The notes: generated by a model not told the origin, from the letters alone. 60,681 bases of DNA from Deltaproteobacteria bacterium (GCA_031285295.1 JAITWK010000044.1:1-60681), one strand, 5' to 3'; positions 40,638 to 50,798 are shown, counted from the stretch's first letter. Program-made: numbers and translations.

Positions 40638-43600
40638 TTATTCGCAAAGCGGAAGCAGCTGTTCATAGGCCTGGGCCAGTTTATCCGAAACGCTGCCCTC
40701 CGCAAGCGTTAATTCCAGCGCCGCAGGCGGCTGGAGTTTGGCCCGTCCCCGGCTTGCGGCAACCCAGGCGACAAGTTTGGCCGGATCAATTTTGGCGTGT
40801 TTTGCGCTGAAATGGAGTTTGAGCTTGTCCGGGTGGATATCGGCCCGCAGCACTCCCCAGGCGGAAAGGGCGCGTTTAAGGCGCAGCACGGCCAGAAAGT
40901 TTTCCATTTCCGGCGGCATCGCTCCAAAACGGTCACGCAGTTCAAATTCGGCTTCCTGCTGGCTGGCCGCGTTCGGGGCCGAAGACAGTATTTTATAGTA
41001 GCGCAGGCGTTCGCGGCTATCCGTGATGTAGTGGTCCGGAATATGCGCCGCCAGACTGATATTGAGTTCGGTCTGTATTTCTTCGCGCAGAGGCTCGCCG
41101 CGCATTTTGGCCACGGCTTCTTCCAGCATTTCCAAAACCATGTCCAGCCCCAGGCGCTGCATCTGACCGCTTTGTGATTCGCCAAGAATGTTGCCTGCCC
41201 CGCGCAGGCGCAGATCTTCCATGGCCACCTGAAAGCCCGCGCCCAGGTAATCCATGTCCAGAATGATGCGCATGCGTTTGCGCGTGATTTCCGGCAGCCG
41301 ATCCACATCGGGGCAGACGAACACCGCAAAGGCCTGACGATCCGATCGGCCTACCCGGCCGCGCAACTGGTAAAGCTGCCCAAGACCGAAAAGCTGGGCC
41401 TGATCCACTACCAGAGTGTTGGCCCGGGGAAAATCCAGGCCGGATTCAATGATGGCCGTACAGACCAGCACATCCAGTTCGCCGTGCCAGAAGCGGCGCA
41501 TGGTTTCTTCCAGTTCTTTTTCGTTCATCTGACCGTGCGCCATGCCGATTCTGGCCTGCGGGACCAGCTTGGTCACGTATTCGGCGGCCCGCTCCAGACC
41601 CTGCACCCGGTTATAGACCCAGAAGACCTGCCCCTGGCGTTCCAGTTCACGGGTCAGAATGCCGCGCAGAGCGGCATCGTCACGGTTGATCAGGGCGGTG
41701 GCCACCGGTTTGCGTTCCGGCGGCGGCGTTTCAATGACCGAAAGTTCGCGGATGCCGGAAAGCGAAAGTTGCAGGGTGCGCGGTATGGGGGTGGCCGTAA
41801 GGGTAAGCACATCCACATTTTTGCGCATCTGTTTGAGAAGCTCCTTGTGGCGCACGCCGAAACGCTGTTCCTCATCCAGCACGATCAGGCCGAGATTGGG
41901 TATGGAAACATCCTTGGAAAGCAAGCGGTGCGTTCCGATAACGATATCGACCAGGCCGCGTTTCAGGCCTTCGACTACTTCCTTTTGGGCGTTTTTGCCG
42001 ACAAAACGGGAAAGCAGCCCGACATTTACCGGAAAGCCGGAAAGCCGGGAGCGGAAAGTCTGGTAGTGCTGTTCGGCCAATACGGTGGTGGGGCAGAGCA
42101 GGGCCACCTGACGGCCTTCCAGGGCGGCCCGGAAAGCCGCGCGCAAAGCCACCTCGGTTTTGCCAAAGCCCACATCACCGCAAACCAGGCGGTCCATGGG
42201 TTCCGGTTTTTCCATGTCGGCCAGCACTTCTTCGATGGCTCTGGCCTGATCCGGGGTTTCCTCAAAACCAAAGGTTGCTTCAAATTCGCGGTAGATCTCG
42301 TTAACCGGGCCGTAGGCAAAGCCTTTGGCAACCTTCCGGTAAGCGTACATTTCCACCAGATCTTCAGCGATTTTTTCAATGGCCTTGCGGGCTTTTTCCT
42401 TACTGGCAAGCCACTGGCTGCCGCCGAGCTTGTCCAGGCCGGGGTCAAGTCCGTCCGGAGCCTTGAACACCTGAATCAGCGAGAGGCGGTCTACCGGCAG
42501 ATAGAGCTTGTCATCACCGGCATAACGCAGCAGCAGAAAGTCGTTGGCAACGCCGCCAAGCTGGATACGTTGCAGTCCGCCGAACGCGCAGACCCCGTAA
42601 TCGCGATGCACCAACAGGTCGCCTTCGTTAATTTCGTCGTAGCGATCCAGCCCCTTGAATGCCTCGCCCGAAGGCCGCCGCGCCCGCTCGGCGCGTGGCT
42701 GGAGCACTTCCTCGCCCAGCAGCAGGGTATTATCCCAAAGCAGATTCAGGCCGCGCCGAAACTGCGAAATCAGGGCGTAGAGGCCGGGAACGCCCGGCTC
42801 CAGGCGCAGGCGCGGGATAATTCCTTCCTGCTCGGCCAGGGCCAGAAATTTGGCCCGCCCACGCTCGCTGGAAAAACTGAGAATGGTTTTTGCCGGTCCA
42901 CGGCTCCATTCTTTCATGGCCGCTACCAGACTGTGCCAGGGGCGTTCCAGATCCGCCGGATGCGGAAAAAGATCCTTGAAGGAGTTAAGTTGCCGCTCGG
43001 GCAATTCAAGTTCAGCGGCTTCGATGCCGATTTTCAAATCTTCAAAGTGGATGCGGGGTTGCGCACGCAGCCAGGTTTCCACTTCCGCCAGCGGCCTTGC
43101 CACCAGCCCGCGTGGCTGGCGTAGCCCCTGTTCTTTTTGTTGCAGAAAAAATTCACGCCATTCGGCTTCCAGGCTGGAAAAGATCGCGGCCAGTTCGGTT
43201 TCGCCGGGCAATAGCAGTACGGTATCTTCGGGCAGCCATTTGTCCAGGGTGCTGGCATTTTCATAATACAGGCCGGGAAAGATGGCCCTGGCCCCATTTC
43301 GCGCTTCCTTGCGCAGGCTGTATCCGGCATCTTCACTGAGGCGCCCGGCGGCGGTCAGTTTGCTCCAGCGCTCCTCGGCGGCTTGCAGCAGCCCGGCTTC
43401 CGGTATGACGGAGAGGGCGGGCAGGACGACAAGATCCGTAATTTCGGCGCTCACGCGCAGGGAGCGCTGGGTGGCCGGGTCAAAGAAGCGCAGGTCATCG
43501 ACAGTATCGCCAAAAAATTCCAGGCGTACCGGGTTCTGATAGCCGGGGCAGTAAATATCCAGAATGTCGCCGCGCACGGAAAACTCGCCGTGTTCGCCCA

Positions 43601-44207
43601 CCATGGGAACGCGCACATAGCCCCACTCCGCCAGTTGATCGATGATTAATTCCTGCGGCAGATCCATACCCTTGCCAAGTTGCAGGGTGCGGTTTTCAAA
43701 AAAGTTTTCCGGCGGGGTGCGGATAAAAAGCGTATCGGCGGCCAGCAGGGTGCAGGAAACCGGGCTGTGGCGCAGAGTATAGAGAGCGGCCACGCGGTCG
43801 GCCAGCGTGGATTTGCTTTTGCGGCTGTTGGCATGGGTGCTCAGGCAGGCCTGGCCCCAGTCCCGTCCGACAGACCCGGCTGTTCCCCCTGCCCCCGCTG
43901 CCGCGTTGGTTCTCCGGGTTTGCCAGGCCGGTACGGTTTCCGGTGTAGCGCTGCCGTCCACGCCTTCCCCGCCAGTCGGGTTCAGCAGGTTAAGCAGGGC
44001 GCGCATTTCCAGAATTTCAGCGGAATCGCGCAGCAGAATGGCCACAGAGCGGCCCGAATTGATCAGATCCAGAACCAGTCTGGCCTTACCACCTGGGCCG
44101 GAACGGCTGACGCTTAGGCTTGAAGCAATACTGTCGCCACCGGTATTTGTAGTCCGGCTGATTTTTTTGGCGTAAAGCTCAAGCAGGCGTGTGTAGGTAG
44201 GGTTCAT
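40638..44207 (-). CDS. mfd: Transcription-repair coupling factor
   Basis: Mfd displaces stalled RNA polymerase and recruits UvrA. 1189 residues: UvrB-like N-terminal module (YCPGYQNPVRLEFFGDTVDDLR), CarD-like RNA polymerase-interaction domain (GDLLVHRDYGVCAFGGLQ), RecG-like translocase with Walker A GDVGFGKT (K683), DEEQ box, TATPIPRTLQLSL, QLYQLRGRVGRSD, and a C-terminal TRCF domain. An Ala/Gly/Thr-rich insert in the N-terminal module (about 80-125) replaces more regular sequence. Weak ribosome site. Confidence 0.96.
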   Translation of the reverse strand: MNPTYTRLLELYAKKISRTTNTGGDSIASSLSVSRSGPGGKARLVLDLINSGRSVAILLRDSAEILEMRALLNLLNPTGGEGVDGSATPETVPAWQTRRTNAAAGAGGTAGSVGRDWGQACLSTHANSRKSKSTLADRVAALYTLRHSPVSCTLLAADTLFIRTPPENFFENRTLQLGKGMDLPQELIIDQLAEWGYVRVPMVGEHGEFSVRGDILDIYCPGYQNPVRLEFFGDTVDDLRFFDPATQRSLRVSAEITDLVVLPALSVIPEAGLLQAAEERWSKLTAAGRLSEDAGYSLRKEARNGARAIFPGLYYENASTLDKWLPEDTVLLLPGETELAAIFSSLEAEWREFFLQQKEQGLRQPRGLVARPLAEVETWLRAQPRIHFEDLKIGIEAAELELPERQLNSFKDLFPHPADLERPWHSLVAAMKEWSRGPAKTILSFSSERGRAKFLALAEQEGIIPRLRLEPGVPGLYALISQFRRGLNLLWDNTLLLGEEVLQPRAERARRPSGEAFKGLDRYDEINEGDLLVHRDYGVCAFGGLQRIQLGGVANDFLLLRYAGDDKLYLPVDRLSLIQVFKAPDGLDPGLDKLGGSQWLASKEKARKAIEKIAEDLVEMYAYRKVAKGFAYGPVNEIYREFEATFGFEETPDQARAIEEVLADMEKPEPMDRLVCGDVGFGKTEVALRAAFRAALEGRQVALLCPTTVLAEQHYQTFRSRLSGFPVNVGLLSRFVGKNAQKEVVEGLKRGLVDIVIGTHRLLSKDVSIPNLGLIVLDEEQRFGVRHKELLKQMRKNVDVLTLTATPIPRTLQLSLSGIRELSVIETPPPERKPVATALINRDDAALRGILTRELERQGQVFWVYNRVQGLERAAEYVTKLVPQARIGMAHGQMNEKELEETMRRFWHGELDVLVCTAIIESGLDFPRANTLVVDQAQLFGLGQLYQLRGRVGRSDRQAFAVFVCPDVDRLPEITRKRMRIILDMDYLGAGFQVAMEDLRLRGAGNILGESQSGQMQRLGLDMVLEMLEEAVAKMRGEPLREEIQTELNISLAAHIPDHYITDSRERLRYYKILSSAPNAASQQEAEFELRDRFGAMPPEMENFLAVLRLKRALSAWGVLRADIHPDKLKLHFSAKHAKIDPAKLVAWVAASRGRAKLQPPAALELTLAEGSVSDKLAQAYEQLLPLCE

Positions 44208-44263
44208 AACCGGCGGATTTTAAGAGAGAGCGAGGTAAATGAAAAGGATTATTTATAAAGAAA

Positions 44264-44289
44264 GCCGCCCGGCACAAACACCGGGCGGC
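44264..44289 (-). terminator. Rho-independent terminator after cheW
   Basis: On the minus strand GCCGCCCGG-TGTTTGTG-CCGGGCGGC followed by TTTCTTT, 26 bp past the cheW stop. A textbook intrinsic terminator separating cheW from mfd. Confidence 0.9.
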
Positions 44290-44315
44290 CTTCATAAGCG
44301 GAAAACCGCAAGTTC

Positions 44316-44789
44316 TTACATCTGCGTCAGCGCTTCGATATCCGCGCTGGAAAGGAGCTTGTCCAGATCCAGCAGGATGAGCAGGCGATCCTGAAGCTTG
44401 CCCACGCCGTTGATGTACTCGGAATCCATGCCGGCCACGACTGGTGGCGGCGGCTCGACCGTGCTGGAAGGAATTCGCAGCACTTCGGATACCGAGTCAA
44501 CGACAAAGCCCACAATCATGTTGTTGATTTCGATCACAATGATTCTGGTATGTTTGTCGTGCGACTTGGAAACCAGCCCGAAACGCCTGCGCAGATCAAT
44601 GATCGGAATGACCTTGCCGCGCAGGTTTATGACGCCCTCCACAAAGGCCTGAGCCCTGGGCACCTTGGTTATTTCCATGGTGCGGATGATTTCCTGTACT
44701 TTCAGGATGTCCACACCGAACTCTTCCTCACCGATGCTGAAAGTCACCAGTTGGATAAGCTCGTCGTCCTTTTTTTGGATTTGTTCCAT
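44316..44789 (-). CDS. cheW: Chemotaxis coupling protein CheW
   Basis: 157-residue CheW: FSIGEEEFGVDILKVQEI, then VINLRGKVIPIIDLRRRF and IVGFVVDSVSEVLRI, the two beta-barrel signature stretches that bridge receptors and CheA. The neighbouring CheX supports a chemotaxis role. A 189-bp AT-rich gap lies upstream and probably holds its promoter. Confidence 0.94.
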   Translation of the reverse strand: MEQIQKKDDELIQLVTFSIGEEEFGVDILKVQEIIRTMEITKVPRAQAFVEGVINLRGKVIPIIDLRRRFGLVSKSHDKHTRIIVIEINNMIVGFVVDSVSEVLRIPSSTVEPPPPVVAGMDSEYINGVGKLQDRLLILLDLDKLLSSADIEALTQM

Positions 44790-44978
44790 ATGGCACCTCG
44801 TAAATAAACTGCTGCTTGGATATTTCTATGGTTATCAGCATTCCAGAGAAAAGACCAGTTCAGGCGTTTAATTCAGACAAAATTAATTTATACAGCCACA
44901 ACAACACCAAACTAACAAAGCAGATTTTTGGCGCGTTATATTTATATCGGCTGATTATAGAATTTAATTAGTGAACTC

Positions 44979-45347
44979 TTAAATATAAATAATCAACAAA
45001 TACAGCCAGAAACAGAAATTGGCCGCCAAGGCCAGCAATACGGCGGCGGAACCGGCATCCTTGGCCCGCTTGATCAGGATATTAAATTCCGGTGAAACCA
45101 GGTCACAAATGCTTTCCAGGGCGGAGTTCAGCAATTCGGTCAGCATCACCACCAGCCAGGCCGCGATAATCAACAGGATATGGCCCAAAGAGACGCCAAG
45201 CAGCCAGGCAATGCCGGGCAACGCCACCAGGGCGATGGTCTCCTGCAGGAAGGCTGTTTCGGTTTTTACGGTATGCAGAAGACCCGCGCAGGACCATTTG
45301 CAGGCGGACACAGCGTGTCGAAAGTGGCGGGCAAGAGAGTTTATCAT
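44979..45347 (-). CDS. dgkA: Diacylglycerol kinase (DgkA type)
   Basis: Small membrane kinase of 122 residues with three hydrophobic helices and the conserved ELLNSALE and RAKDAGSAAVLL motifs of DgkA. Recycles diacylglycerol or phosphorylates undecaprenol; the two activities cannot be told apart from sequence. Start and cheX stop share one base. Confidence 0.9.
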   Translation of the reverse strand: MINSLARHFRHAVSACKWSCAGLLHTVKTETAFLQETIALVALPGIAWLLGVSLGHILLIIAAWLVVMLTELLNSALESICDLVSPEFNILIKRAKDAGSAAVLLALAANFCFWLYLLIIYI

Positions 45348-45835
45348 TAATTCGCTTCGTTTTCGGGAGCCAGGGTGAATTCCACATTGAAGGAAGCGTT
45401 GCCTACCGTGAAAGGTATGGCAATGCCCGGATTTTTGCCCTGGTGCAAAATGGTGTGATCTTTGCCGGAAATAACGCTTGGCGTGGAGCCCTGCATGACC
45501 AGCCCGGCTTCCGACAAACTGGCTCTGGCCGTGCCGGAAATCATGTTGATGATTTCGCCTACAGCGTCCATGGCTTCTTCATCGCTGTAGCTTTCTTCGC
45601 CCAGCATTCCCTGAAGCACGGTCAGGGCAGCCTCTTTGCTGAAAGAGACTGAAATGGAACCGGAGCAAGCCCCGGTTACCCCGATGATAGCGGAAATATC
45701 GCCCGCGCAGCCCGGACGCCCATGCAGGGAAAAGGGTTTTCCCGATACGGCTTCCAGGCCGGCCATGGTGCTCAGCACTTTTTTGGTAGCGTCAATAAAA
45801 TGTTTGGCAATGGTGATATCGTCTTTCTGAGCCAT
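45347..45835 (-). CDS. cheX: CheX-like chemotaxis phosphatase
   Basis: 162 residues, CheC/CheX family (CheY-P phosphatases). The core helix shows the signature acidic pair and Asn (EAMDAVGEIINMISGTARASL). Its overlap with dgkA is one base. Could also be a CheX domain working on a non-chemotaxis response regulator. Confidence 0.82.
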   Translation of the reverse strand: MAQKDDITIAKHFIDATKKVLSTMAGLEAVSGKPFSLHGRPGCAGDISAIIGVTGACSGSISVSFSKEAALTVLQGMLGEESYSDEEAMDAVGEIINMISGTARASLSEAGLVMQGSTPSVISGKDHTILHQGKNPGIAIPFTVGNASFNVEFTLAPENEAN

Positions 45836-45881
45836 GTTGCATCCGAGTTATGTTAATACTTGGTAAAAAGTTTTGACCTGT

Positions 45882-46196
45882 TTATTCCTGCACATCGCGT
45901 GAAGCCGCAACGACTGTCGCAAGCCGACGCCCCAATTCATCCAGAAGCAGATCAAACTGCGCCTGTTCGGCGGCAATAGCCCCGGCCAGAATATTCGCCG
46001 ATGCTTCCTCTGGTGTTCCAGCCTGTGGCGATGCCAAAGGCTGGCTTTGCCGAGCCGGGCTTTCCAATCTCTCAAGCAGGGCCGGAATTTCCCCGGAAAT
46101 CTGCGTGGCTGCGCGTTCCGATTCGTCAAGGCCGGTATCGTCAATTTCCAGAGCGTGTGCGGCCAGGGAAAGCATTGCTTTATGTTTTCCGTCCAT
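45882..46196 (-). CDS. Small unknown protein upstream of cheX
   Basis: 104 residues, helical, Ala/Glu-rich, no recognised domain or signal. AAGG lies about 9 bases before the ATG. Its codon pattern and position 46 bp ahead of cheX make it more credible than the overlapping frame 45848-46234. Confidence 0.55.
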   Translation of the reverse strand: MDGKHKAMLSLAAHALEIDDTGLDESERAATQISGEIPALLERLESPARQSQPLASPQAGTPEEASANILAGAIAAEQAQFDLLLDELGRRLATVVAASRDVQE

Positions 46197-46279
46197 TTTG
46201 CTATGACCTTATCCTGATTGATTACCTCGCGCAAGGGAGCACTTTATCAGTGTTTTCCTAATATTAACTACAAAGAAAT

Positions 46280-46837
46280 ATGAATAATTATCAAGAAAAA
46301 CAACCCGTAGCCCGGCAGAGCTTACGCGCCTTTATCAAAGCGCGCCGGGCCAGGGTTAAGGGTTTCGGGCTGCTGCTGTTTTATTGCCACATGCTGATGG
46401 TTTTTGCTTTTCTGACCAGGCAGTTTTTGCCCGGCATGGCGGAAATACAAACTTTACTGGAAGCGATCCCCAGCCTGATTGCGGTGGTTGGGGCTGACGC
46501 GACTGCGGCCGGGTTGACCGAACTAGGCTGGTTGGCCCTGCTTGGGCGGGTAAGTTCCGTGCTGGTCTGGGTGATGTTCGGGTTGACTACCCTCAGCCTG
46601 TTTTGGCCCGTTTGCTTCAAAACCGCCCTTTGGCTTGGCCTGGCGCACGTCCTTTACGCTTTTGTGTTGCTGGTGCGGGCCGCCTGGGTGCTGTCCGACC
46701 TGCCGGAAGCCGCCATGCCCGGCTTGCCGGAACAGGCGCAGGCCTTTGCCGCAGGTGGTTATTTTTACTGGCTGGCCGGGGTGCTGGGTTTGGTGGCGCT
46801 GCTGTGGCTGACCAGGCGTAGCGCCAGGAGCGAATAG
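46280..46837 (+). CDS. Small integral membrane protein
   Basis: 185 residues, about five hydrophobic segments (near 30-50, 60-80, 85-115, 117-135, 155-178) after a basic N terminus; family not recognised. Divergent from the cheX group and convergent with purT. Confidence 0.6.
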   Translation: MNNYQEKQPVARQSLRAFIKARRARVKGFGLLLFYCHMLMVFAFLTRQFLPGMAEIQTLLEAIPSLIAVVGADATAAGLTELGWLALLGRVSSVLVWVMFGLTTLSLFWPVCFKTALWLGLAHVLYAFVLLVRAAWVLSDLPEAAMPGLPEQAQAFAAGGYFYWLAGVLGLVALLWLTRRSARSE

Positions 46838-46852
46838 CATTAATTAAATTAT

Positions 46853-46880
46853 TAGGGGAGGCAGAGCCTCCCCGGAAAAG
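46853..46880 (+). repeat. Intergenic repeat R1 (copy d, second module only)
   Basis: GGGGAGGC-AGA-GCCTCCCC followed by CGGAAAAG, the same as module 2 of copies c and e, between convergent gene ends. Confidence 0.75.
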
Positions 46881-46898
46881 AATATTCAAAAACAGAAT

Positions 46899-48107
46899 TT
46901 ACGCTTCAAACTTAACTGTCGCCGCCGCTGCCTGGGCTTTGGCTTTAGCTTCGTCCAGGCTGGAGCCGAGGGCCAGCGCCACGCCCATTCTGCGTCTGCC
47001 GTGGATTTCCGGCTTGCCAAAGAGCATCAGCCCGGTATCCGGCGCAGCCAAAGCTTTATCCAAACCGGAGAAAGCCGGAGCCGTGCTGTCGCCAGTGGGC
47101 AGGATTACCGCTGAAGCCGCCGGGCCATTCTGACGGATGGCCGGAACCGGCAGGCCCAGAATAGCTCTGGCATGCAGGGCGAATTCCGAAAGATTTTGCG
47201 AAATACAGGTCACCAGCCCGGTATCGTGCGGACGCGGTGAAACTTCGCTGAACCAGACCTGATCACCTTTCACAAATAACTCCACCCCAAAAATTCCCCG
47301 GCCTGGCTTGGAACCGGAAAAACTGGGTTCGCAAAGCGCGTTAACCACCAGGGCGGCAATGCGGCGTGCTTCTTCCAGAGCTTTGGGGCTCATGGGCTGC
47401 GGCTGCCAGGAAAGTCGGTAATCGCCGTCTTCCTGATAATGTCCGATTGGTTCGCAAAACGACAAGCCGCCAGCATGCATTACCGTAAGCTGGGTTATTT
47501 CATAGTCAAAGTCGATGAAACCTTCCACGATTACCCGGCCTTTTTCACCCCGTCCGCCGGTTTGCGCGTATTCCCAGGCCGCGGCCAGATCTTCGGCCCG
47601 CTTGACAAAGCTCTGACCCTTGCCGGATGAGCTCATAACCGGCTTGACCAGACAGGGCAGGCCGATTTCCCGCGCTGCCTGTTCAAATTCCTCAAAGCTT
47701 CCGGCAAAACGGTAAGACGAAGTGGGCAGGCCAAGTTCTTCGGCGGCCAGACGGCGAATACCCTCGCGGTTCATGGTCAGGTTGGCGGCTCTGGCCGTGG
47801 GGATTACCCGCCAGCCTTCCTGCTCCAGTTCCAGCAGGGTGCGGGTGGCAATGGCCTCAATTTCCGGCACGATCAGATCCGGCTTTTCCTGTTCGATGAT
47901 GGTGCGCAGGGCCGCGCCGTCCAGCATCGAGGCTGTGTGGCTGCGATGCGCCACCTGCATGGCCGGAGCGTTGGGGTAACGATCCACGGCGATTACTTCC
48001 ACGCCGAAACGCATGGCTTCAAGAGCCACTTCGCGGCCCAGTTCGCCGGAACCGAGCAGTAACAGTTTGGTAGCAGAAGAGGTGGTGGGGGTGCCGATAC
48101 TGACCAT
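46899..48107 (-). CDS. purT: Formate-dependent phosphoribosylglycinamide formyltransferase
   Basis: ATP-grasp enzyme that makes formyl-GAR directly from formate and ATP in purine synthesis, fitting a formate-using anaerobe. 402 residues: [74 protein letters not shown] before the ATG. Confidence 0.94.
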   Translation of the reverse strand: MVSIGTPTTSSATKLLLLGSGELGREVALEAMRFGVEVIAVDRYPNAPAMQVAHRSHTASMLDGAALRTIIEQEKPDLIVPEIEAIATRTLLELEQEGWRVIPTARAANLTMNREGIRRLAAEELGLPTSSYRFAGSFEEFEQAAREIGLPCLVKPVMSSSGKGQSFVKRAEDLAAAWEYAQTGGRGEKGRVIVEGFIDFDYEITQLTVMHAGGLSFCEPIGHYQEDGDYRLSWQPQPMSPKALEEARRIAALVVNALCEPSFSGSKPGRGIFGVELFVKGDQVWFSEVSPRPHDTGLVTCISQNLSEFALHARAILGLPVPAIRQNGPAASAVILPTGDSTAPAFSGLDKALAAPDTGLMLFGKPEIHGRRRMGVALALGSSLDEAKAKAQAAAATVKFEA

Positions 48108-48134
48108 ATGACTATCCTTATTTATAATTACTAT

Positions 48135-48202
48135 CGAGGGGGTCTGGGGGAAATCATTTCCCCCAGGGGAGGGGGTTGGGGAGGCAGAGCCTCCCCAGAA
48201 AA
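48135..48202 (+). repeat. Intergenic repeat R1 (copy e, complete)
   Basis: Both modules: GGTCTGGGGGAAAT-CATTTCCCCCAG and GGGGAGGC-AGA-GCCTCCCC followed by AGAAAAA. Lies between the purT start and the dnaB stop. Nearly identical to copy c. Confidence 0.8.
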
Positions 48203-48231
48203 ATCAGGTAATTACATCAAATTATTGCAAA

Positions 48232-49728
48232 CTACCCGTTGTACGGCGCACCAACGCCGGGCATCATTTCTTCAAACTGGGTGTAGGAGGGGATGTACAT
48301 CAGTTCCACCGTGCCCACCTGTCCGTTACGGTGTTTGCCGAAAATGACTTCGGCCAGGTCGCGATCCTGACGCTCCTCGGCTTTTTGATAGGCGGCTTCA
48401 CGGTAGATGAACATGATCACGTCCGCGTCCTGCTCAATGGCGCCGGATTCACGCAAATCGGAAAGCATGGGGCGTTTGTCGCTGCGTTCTTCCACTTTGC
48501 GGTTCAACTGCGAAAGCGCAATAACCGGGAGATCCAGTTCTTTGGCCAGAGCTTTTAGCCCGCGCGAGATTTCTGAAATTTCCAGTTCGCGCGAATCCAC
48601 GCGGCGCGAGGCACGCATGAGTTGCAGATAGTCGATAAGCACCAGGCCGATGTTTTTTTCGCGTTTCAGGCGTCTGGCGCGGGAGCGCAAATCCATGATC
48701 GAGAGGGCCGGAGTATCGTCGATAAAAATTTGGGATGTGGTCAGGACATCGGCTGCCACCTGCAAATTTACCCAATCGCTGTCCGCAAGCTGATTGCGCC
48801 GCATTTTGGAAAGATCCACCCGGCCGCGAGCGCAGAGCATACGCTGAATGAGCTGATCCATACTCATTTCCAGGGAGAAAATGGCAACCGGGACTCCGGC
48901 GTGGGCGCTGTCGCCTTCTGCCGCACGCATGGCCAGGTTAAGGGCCAGGGCGGTTTTACCCATAGCGGGACGGGCGGCCAGGATGATCAGGTCGGAACGC
49001 TGAAAGCCGCCAGTCATGTTGTTGATGCTGCGGTAGCCGGTATTGACGCCGGTTAGGGCGTCGCGCCGCTGGGCGCGTAAATCCAGCTCCTCAAAAACTT
49101 TGTGCGTGAGTTCGGCAGAGCTTTTATAGGTGCGGTCGCTGCGGCGTTCGGCCACCAGCATGATTGCCTGCTCGGATTCGTCCAGCATGGCTTTGGCTTC
49201 CAGAGCCGGTTCAAAGCACTTGCTGATGATGTCGGAGCAGGAGGAGATCAGGGCACGAAGCTGGGCTTTGTCGCGCACTATGCTTGCGTAATAATCCACG
49301 CGGGCCGAGCTGATTACGGACTGGGCCAGGGTGGCCAGATAGACCGCGCCGCCCGCTTCTTCAAGCAGGCTGTTATCTTTAAGATACTCGCGGATGGAAA
49401 CCAGGTTTACCGGCGCGTTTTTGTCCTGCAGGTTTATGCAGGCTTTGTAGATGATGCGGTGCGCGGGAAGGTAGAAATCCTCGGCCCGCAAGAGGCTGAG
49501 TACATCGTCGAGAGCTTCGGGGGTAAGCAAAATGCCGCCCAGGACAGCCTGTTCGGCGTCCACACTGTGGGGCGGCACATTGCGTACAAGATCGGCCTCA
49601 GCCTGCTCTTTCAAGGCAGCGGCGGGGTCCTCCTGTGTAAGGGGGACCCCGTCCGCGCCTTCAAATGCGCTATTCCGGCTGTTCCGCGCTTTCAGGCTCG
49701 GAGACTTCCTGTTTGGGGGCTGCTGCAT
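48232..49728 (-). CDS. dnaB: Replicative DNA helicase DnaB
   Basis: Hexameric fork helicase, 498 residues. N-terminal domain (PHSVDAEQAVLGGILL), RecA-like core with Walker A RPAMGKT (K258), FSLEMSMDQL, VLIDYLQLM, and LRESGAIEQDADVIMFIYR. The first about 45 residues are basic, Ser/Asn-rich, probably flexible. The chosen ATG lies 59 bases inside the rplI 3' end; a TTG at residue 39 behind AGGAGG is an alternative start. Last gene of the rpsF-rpsR-rplI-dnaB run. Confidence 0.94.
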   Translation of the reverse strand: MQQPPNRKSPSLKARNSRNSAFEGADGVPLTQEDPAAALKEQAEADLVRNVPPHSVDAEQAVLGGILLTPEALDDVLSLLRAEDFYLPAHRIIYKACINLQDKNAPVNLVSIREYLKDNSLLEEAGGAVYLATLAQSVISSARVDYYASIVRDKAQLRALISSCSDIISKCFEPALEAKAMLDESEQAIMLVAERRSDRTYKSSAELTHKVFEELDLRAQRRDALTGVNTGYRSINNMTGGFQRSDLIILAARPAMGKTALALNLAMRAAEGDSAHAGVPVAIFSLEMSMDQLIQRMLCARGRVDLSKMRRNQLADSDWVNLQVAADVLTTSQIFIDDTPALSIMDLRSRARRLKREKNIGLVLIDYLQLMRASRRVDSRELEISEISRGLKALAKELDLPVIALSQLNRKVEERSDKRPMLSDLRESGAIEQDADVIMFIYREAAYQKAEERQDRDLAEVIFGKHRNGQVGTVELMYIPSYTQFEEMMPGVGAPYNG

Positions 49729-50197
49729 TTTCTTCGTGAATCCGTTCTTCGGGCACGACTTTCACTTTAAGCAGTGCCGTTACGTCGGCGTGCAGGCGCA
49801 CGCGCACCTCAAACTCGCCAAGGGTACGGATGGGGGCGTCAAGGAGAATACGGTGACGGTCAACTTCGATGCCCTGTTCGGCCAGCTTGGCCGCGAGCAT
49901 GGAAGAGGTTACCGAGCCGTAAAGCTTGTCGTTCTCGCCCACGCGCATGGCAATGCTGAGATCGGCCGCCTGGATGCGGGAAGCCAGATCACCGGCTTCG
50001 GCACGCAGGGCGTCCATCTTGGCCTGCAATTTTCTGCGCTCGAGCTCGAACACCTTGAGGTTGGAGTCGGTGGCCAGCATGGCCAGGCCCTGCGGCAGCA
50101 GGTAGTTGCGCCCGAAACCGGGCTTTACCACCACCACGTCGCCGAGGCTTCCAATATTTTCAATGTCCGCTCTGAGAATTACTTTCATTCCTGCCAT
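49670..50197 (-). CDS. rplI: 50S ribosomal protein L9
   Basis: 175 residues starting MAGMKVILRADIENIGSLGD and the conserved VKPGFGRNYLLPQGLA. Longer than usual (about 149) because of an acidic Glu/Pro/Ala tail that lies in the dnaB overlap. Confidence 0.95.
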   Translation of the reverse strand: MAGMKVILRADIENIGSLGDVVVVKPGFGRNYLLPQGLAMLATDSNLKVFELERRKLQAKMDALRAEAGDLASRIQAADLSIAMRVGENDKLYGSVTSSMLAAKLAEQGIEVDRHRILLDAPIRTLGEFEVRVRLHADVTALLKVKVVPEERIHEENAAAPKQEVSEPESAEQPE

Positions 50198-50206
50198 GAC
50201 CGCCTC

Positions 50207-50473
50207 CTAAATGATGCTCTTTTTCAGCACTTCGGTGGAGTGCGTGGCAGTGTAGATCATGAAGCCCATCTGGCGGGCGCGCTTAATTTCCACAGTCAGG
50301 GCGCGCTGGTGAAAGGCGCAGGTGCCGGTGATGCGGCGGGCAATGATTTTGCCGCGTTCGGTGATGAATTCGCGCAGAATGTCAACGCGCTTGTAGTTCA
50401 GCGGCGTATCCTTGTCGGCGCAGAAGCGGCAGAACTTGCGGCGCGGGGCAAATTTTTTCTTGTTGTTATACAT
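50207..50473 (-). CDS. rpsR: 30S ribosomal protein S18
   Basis: 88 residues; the [26 protein letters not shown] core is typical. Contains the CxxC pair (C-type S18, able to bind zinc). Overlaps the rpsF stop by 8 bp. Confidence 0.95.
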   Translation of the reverse strand: MYNNKKKFAPRRKFCRFCADKDTPLNYKRVDILREFITERGKIIARRITGTCAFHQRALTVEIKRARQMGFMIYTATHSTEVLKKSII

Positions 50474-50798
50474 TGGCGGCCTCCCCGGCTTGAGTGGGTT
50501 GTGCGGCGGCTTCTTCTTCCAGCACTACGGTCACGAAGCGGAAAATGCCTTCAGTGATACGGATGTTGCGCTCGAGTTCGGCGATCAGCTTGCCGGGAGC
50601 CAGGTATTCCAGGCGCACATAGTAGCCCCTGGTCTGCTTGTTGATGGGGTAGGCGATGTCGCGCATTCCCCAGTGATCGGCGAGCAAAAATTTGCCGCCT
50701 TCGCGCTCAATAACCCCGGTCAGCACGGACAGCACGCTTTCGCGCGCGTCGCCAGCCAGTTCAGGGCTAAGGAGCAGCATGGTTTCATACTTTCTCAT
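50466..50798 (-). CDS. rpsF: 30S ribosomal protein S6
   Basis: 110 residues, [14 protein letters not shown] start and a [18 protein letters not shown] core. I start at 50798, where AAGGAG is 6 bases upstream; the longer frame to 50888 runs through the promoter. First gene of the rpsF-rpsR-rplI-dnaB operon. Confidence 0.95.
   Translation of the reverse strand: MRKYETMLLLSPELAGDARESVLSVLTGVIEREGGKFLLADHWGMRDIAYPINKQTRGYYVRLEYLAPGKLIAELERNIRITEGIFRFVTVVLEEEAAAQPTQAGEAANV

Noticed and set aside
41484..43124. 546-codon open frame on the + strand
   Set aside because: Antisense shadow of mfd.
45848..46234. 128-codon open frame on the minus strand
   Set aside because: Overlaps 45882-46196 in another frame and is rich in Trp/Arg/His, typical of a shadow frame.
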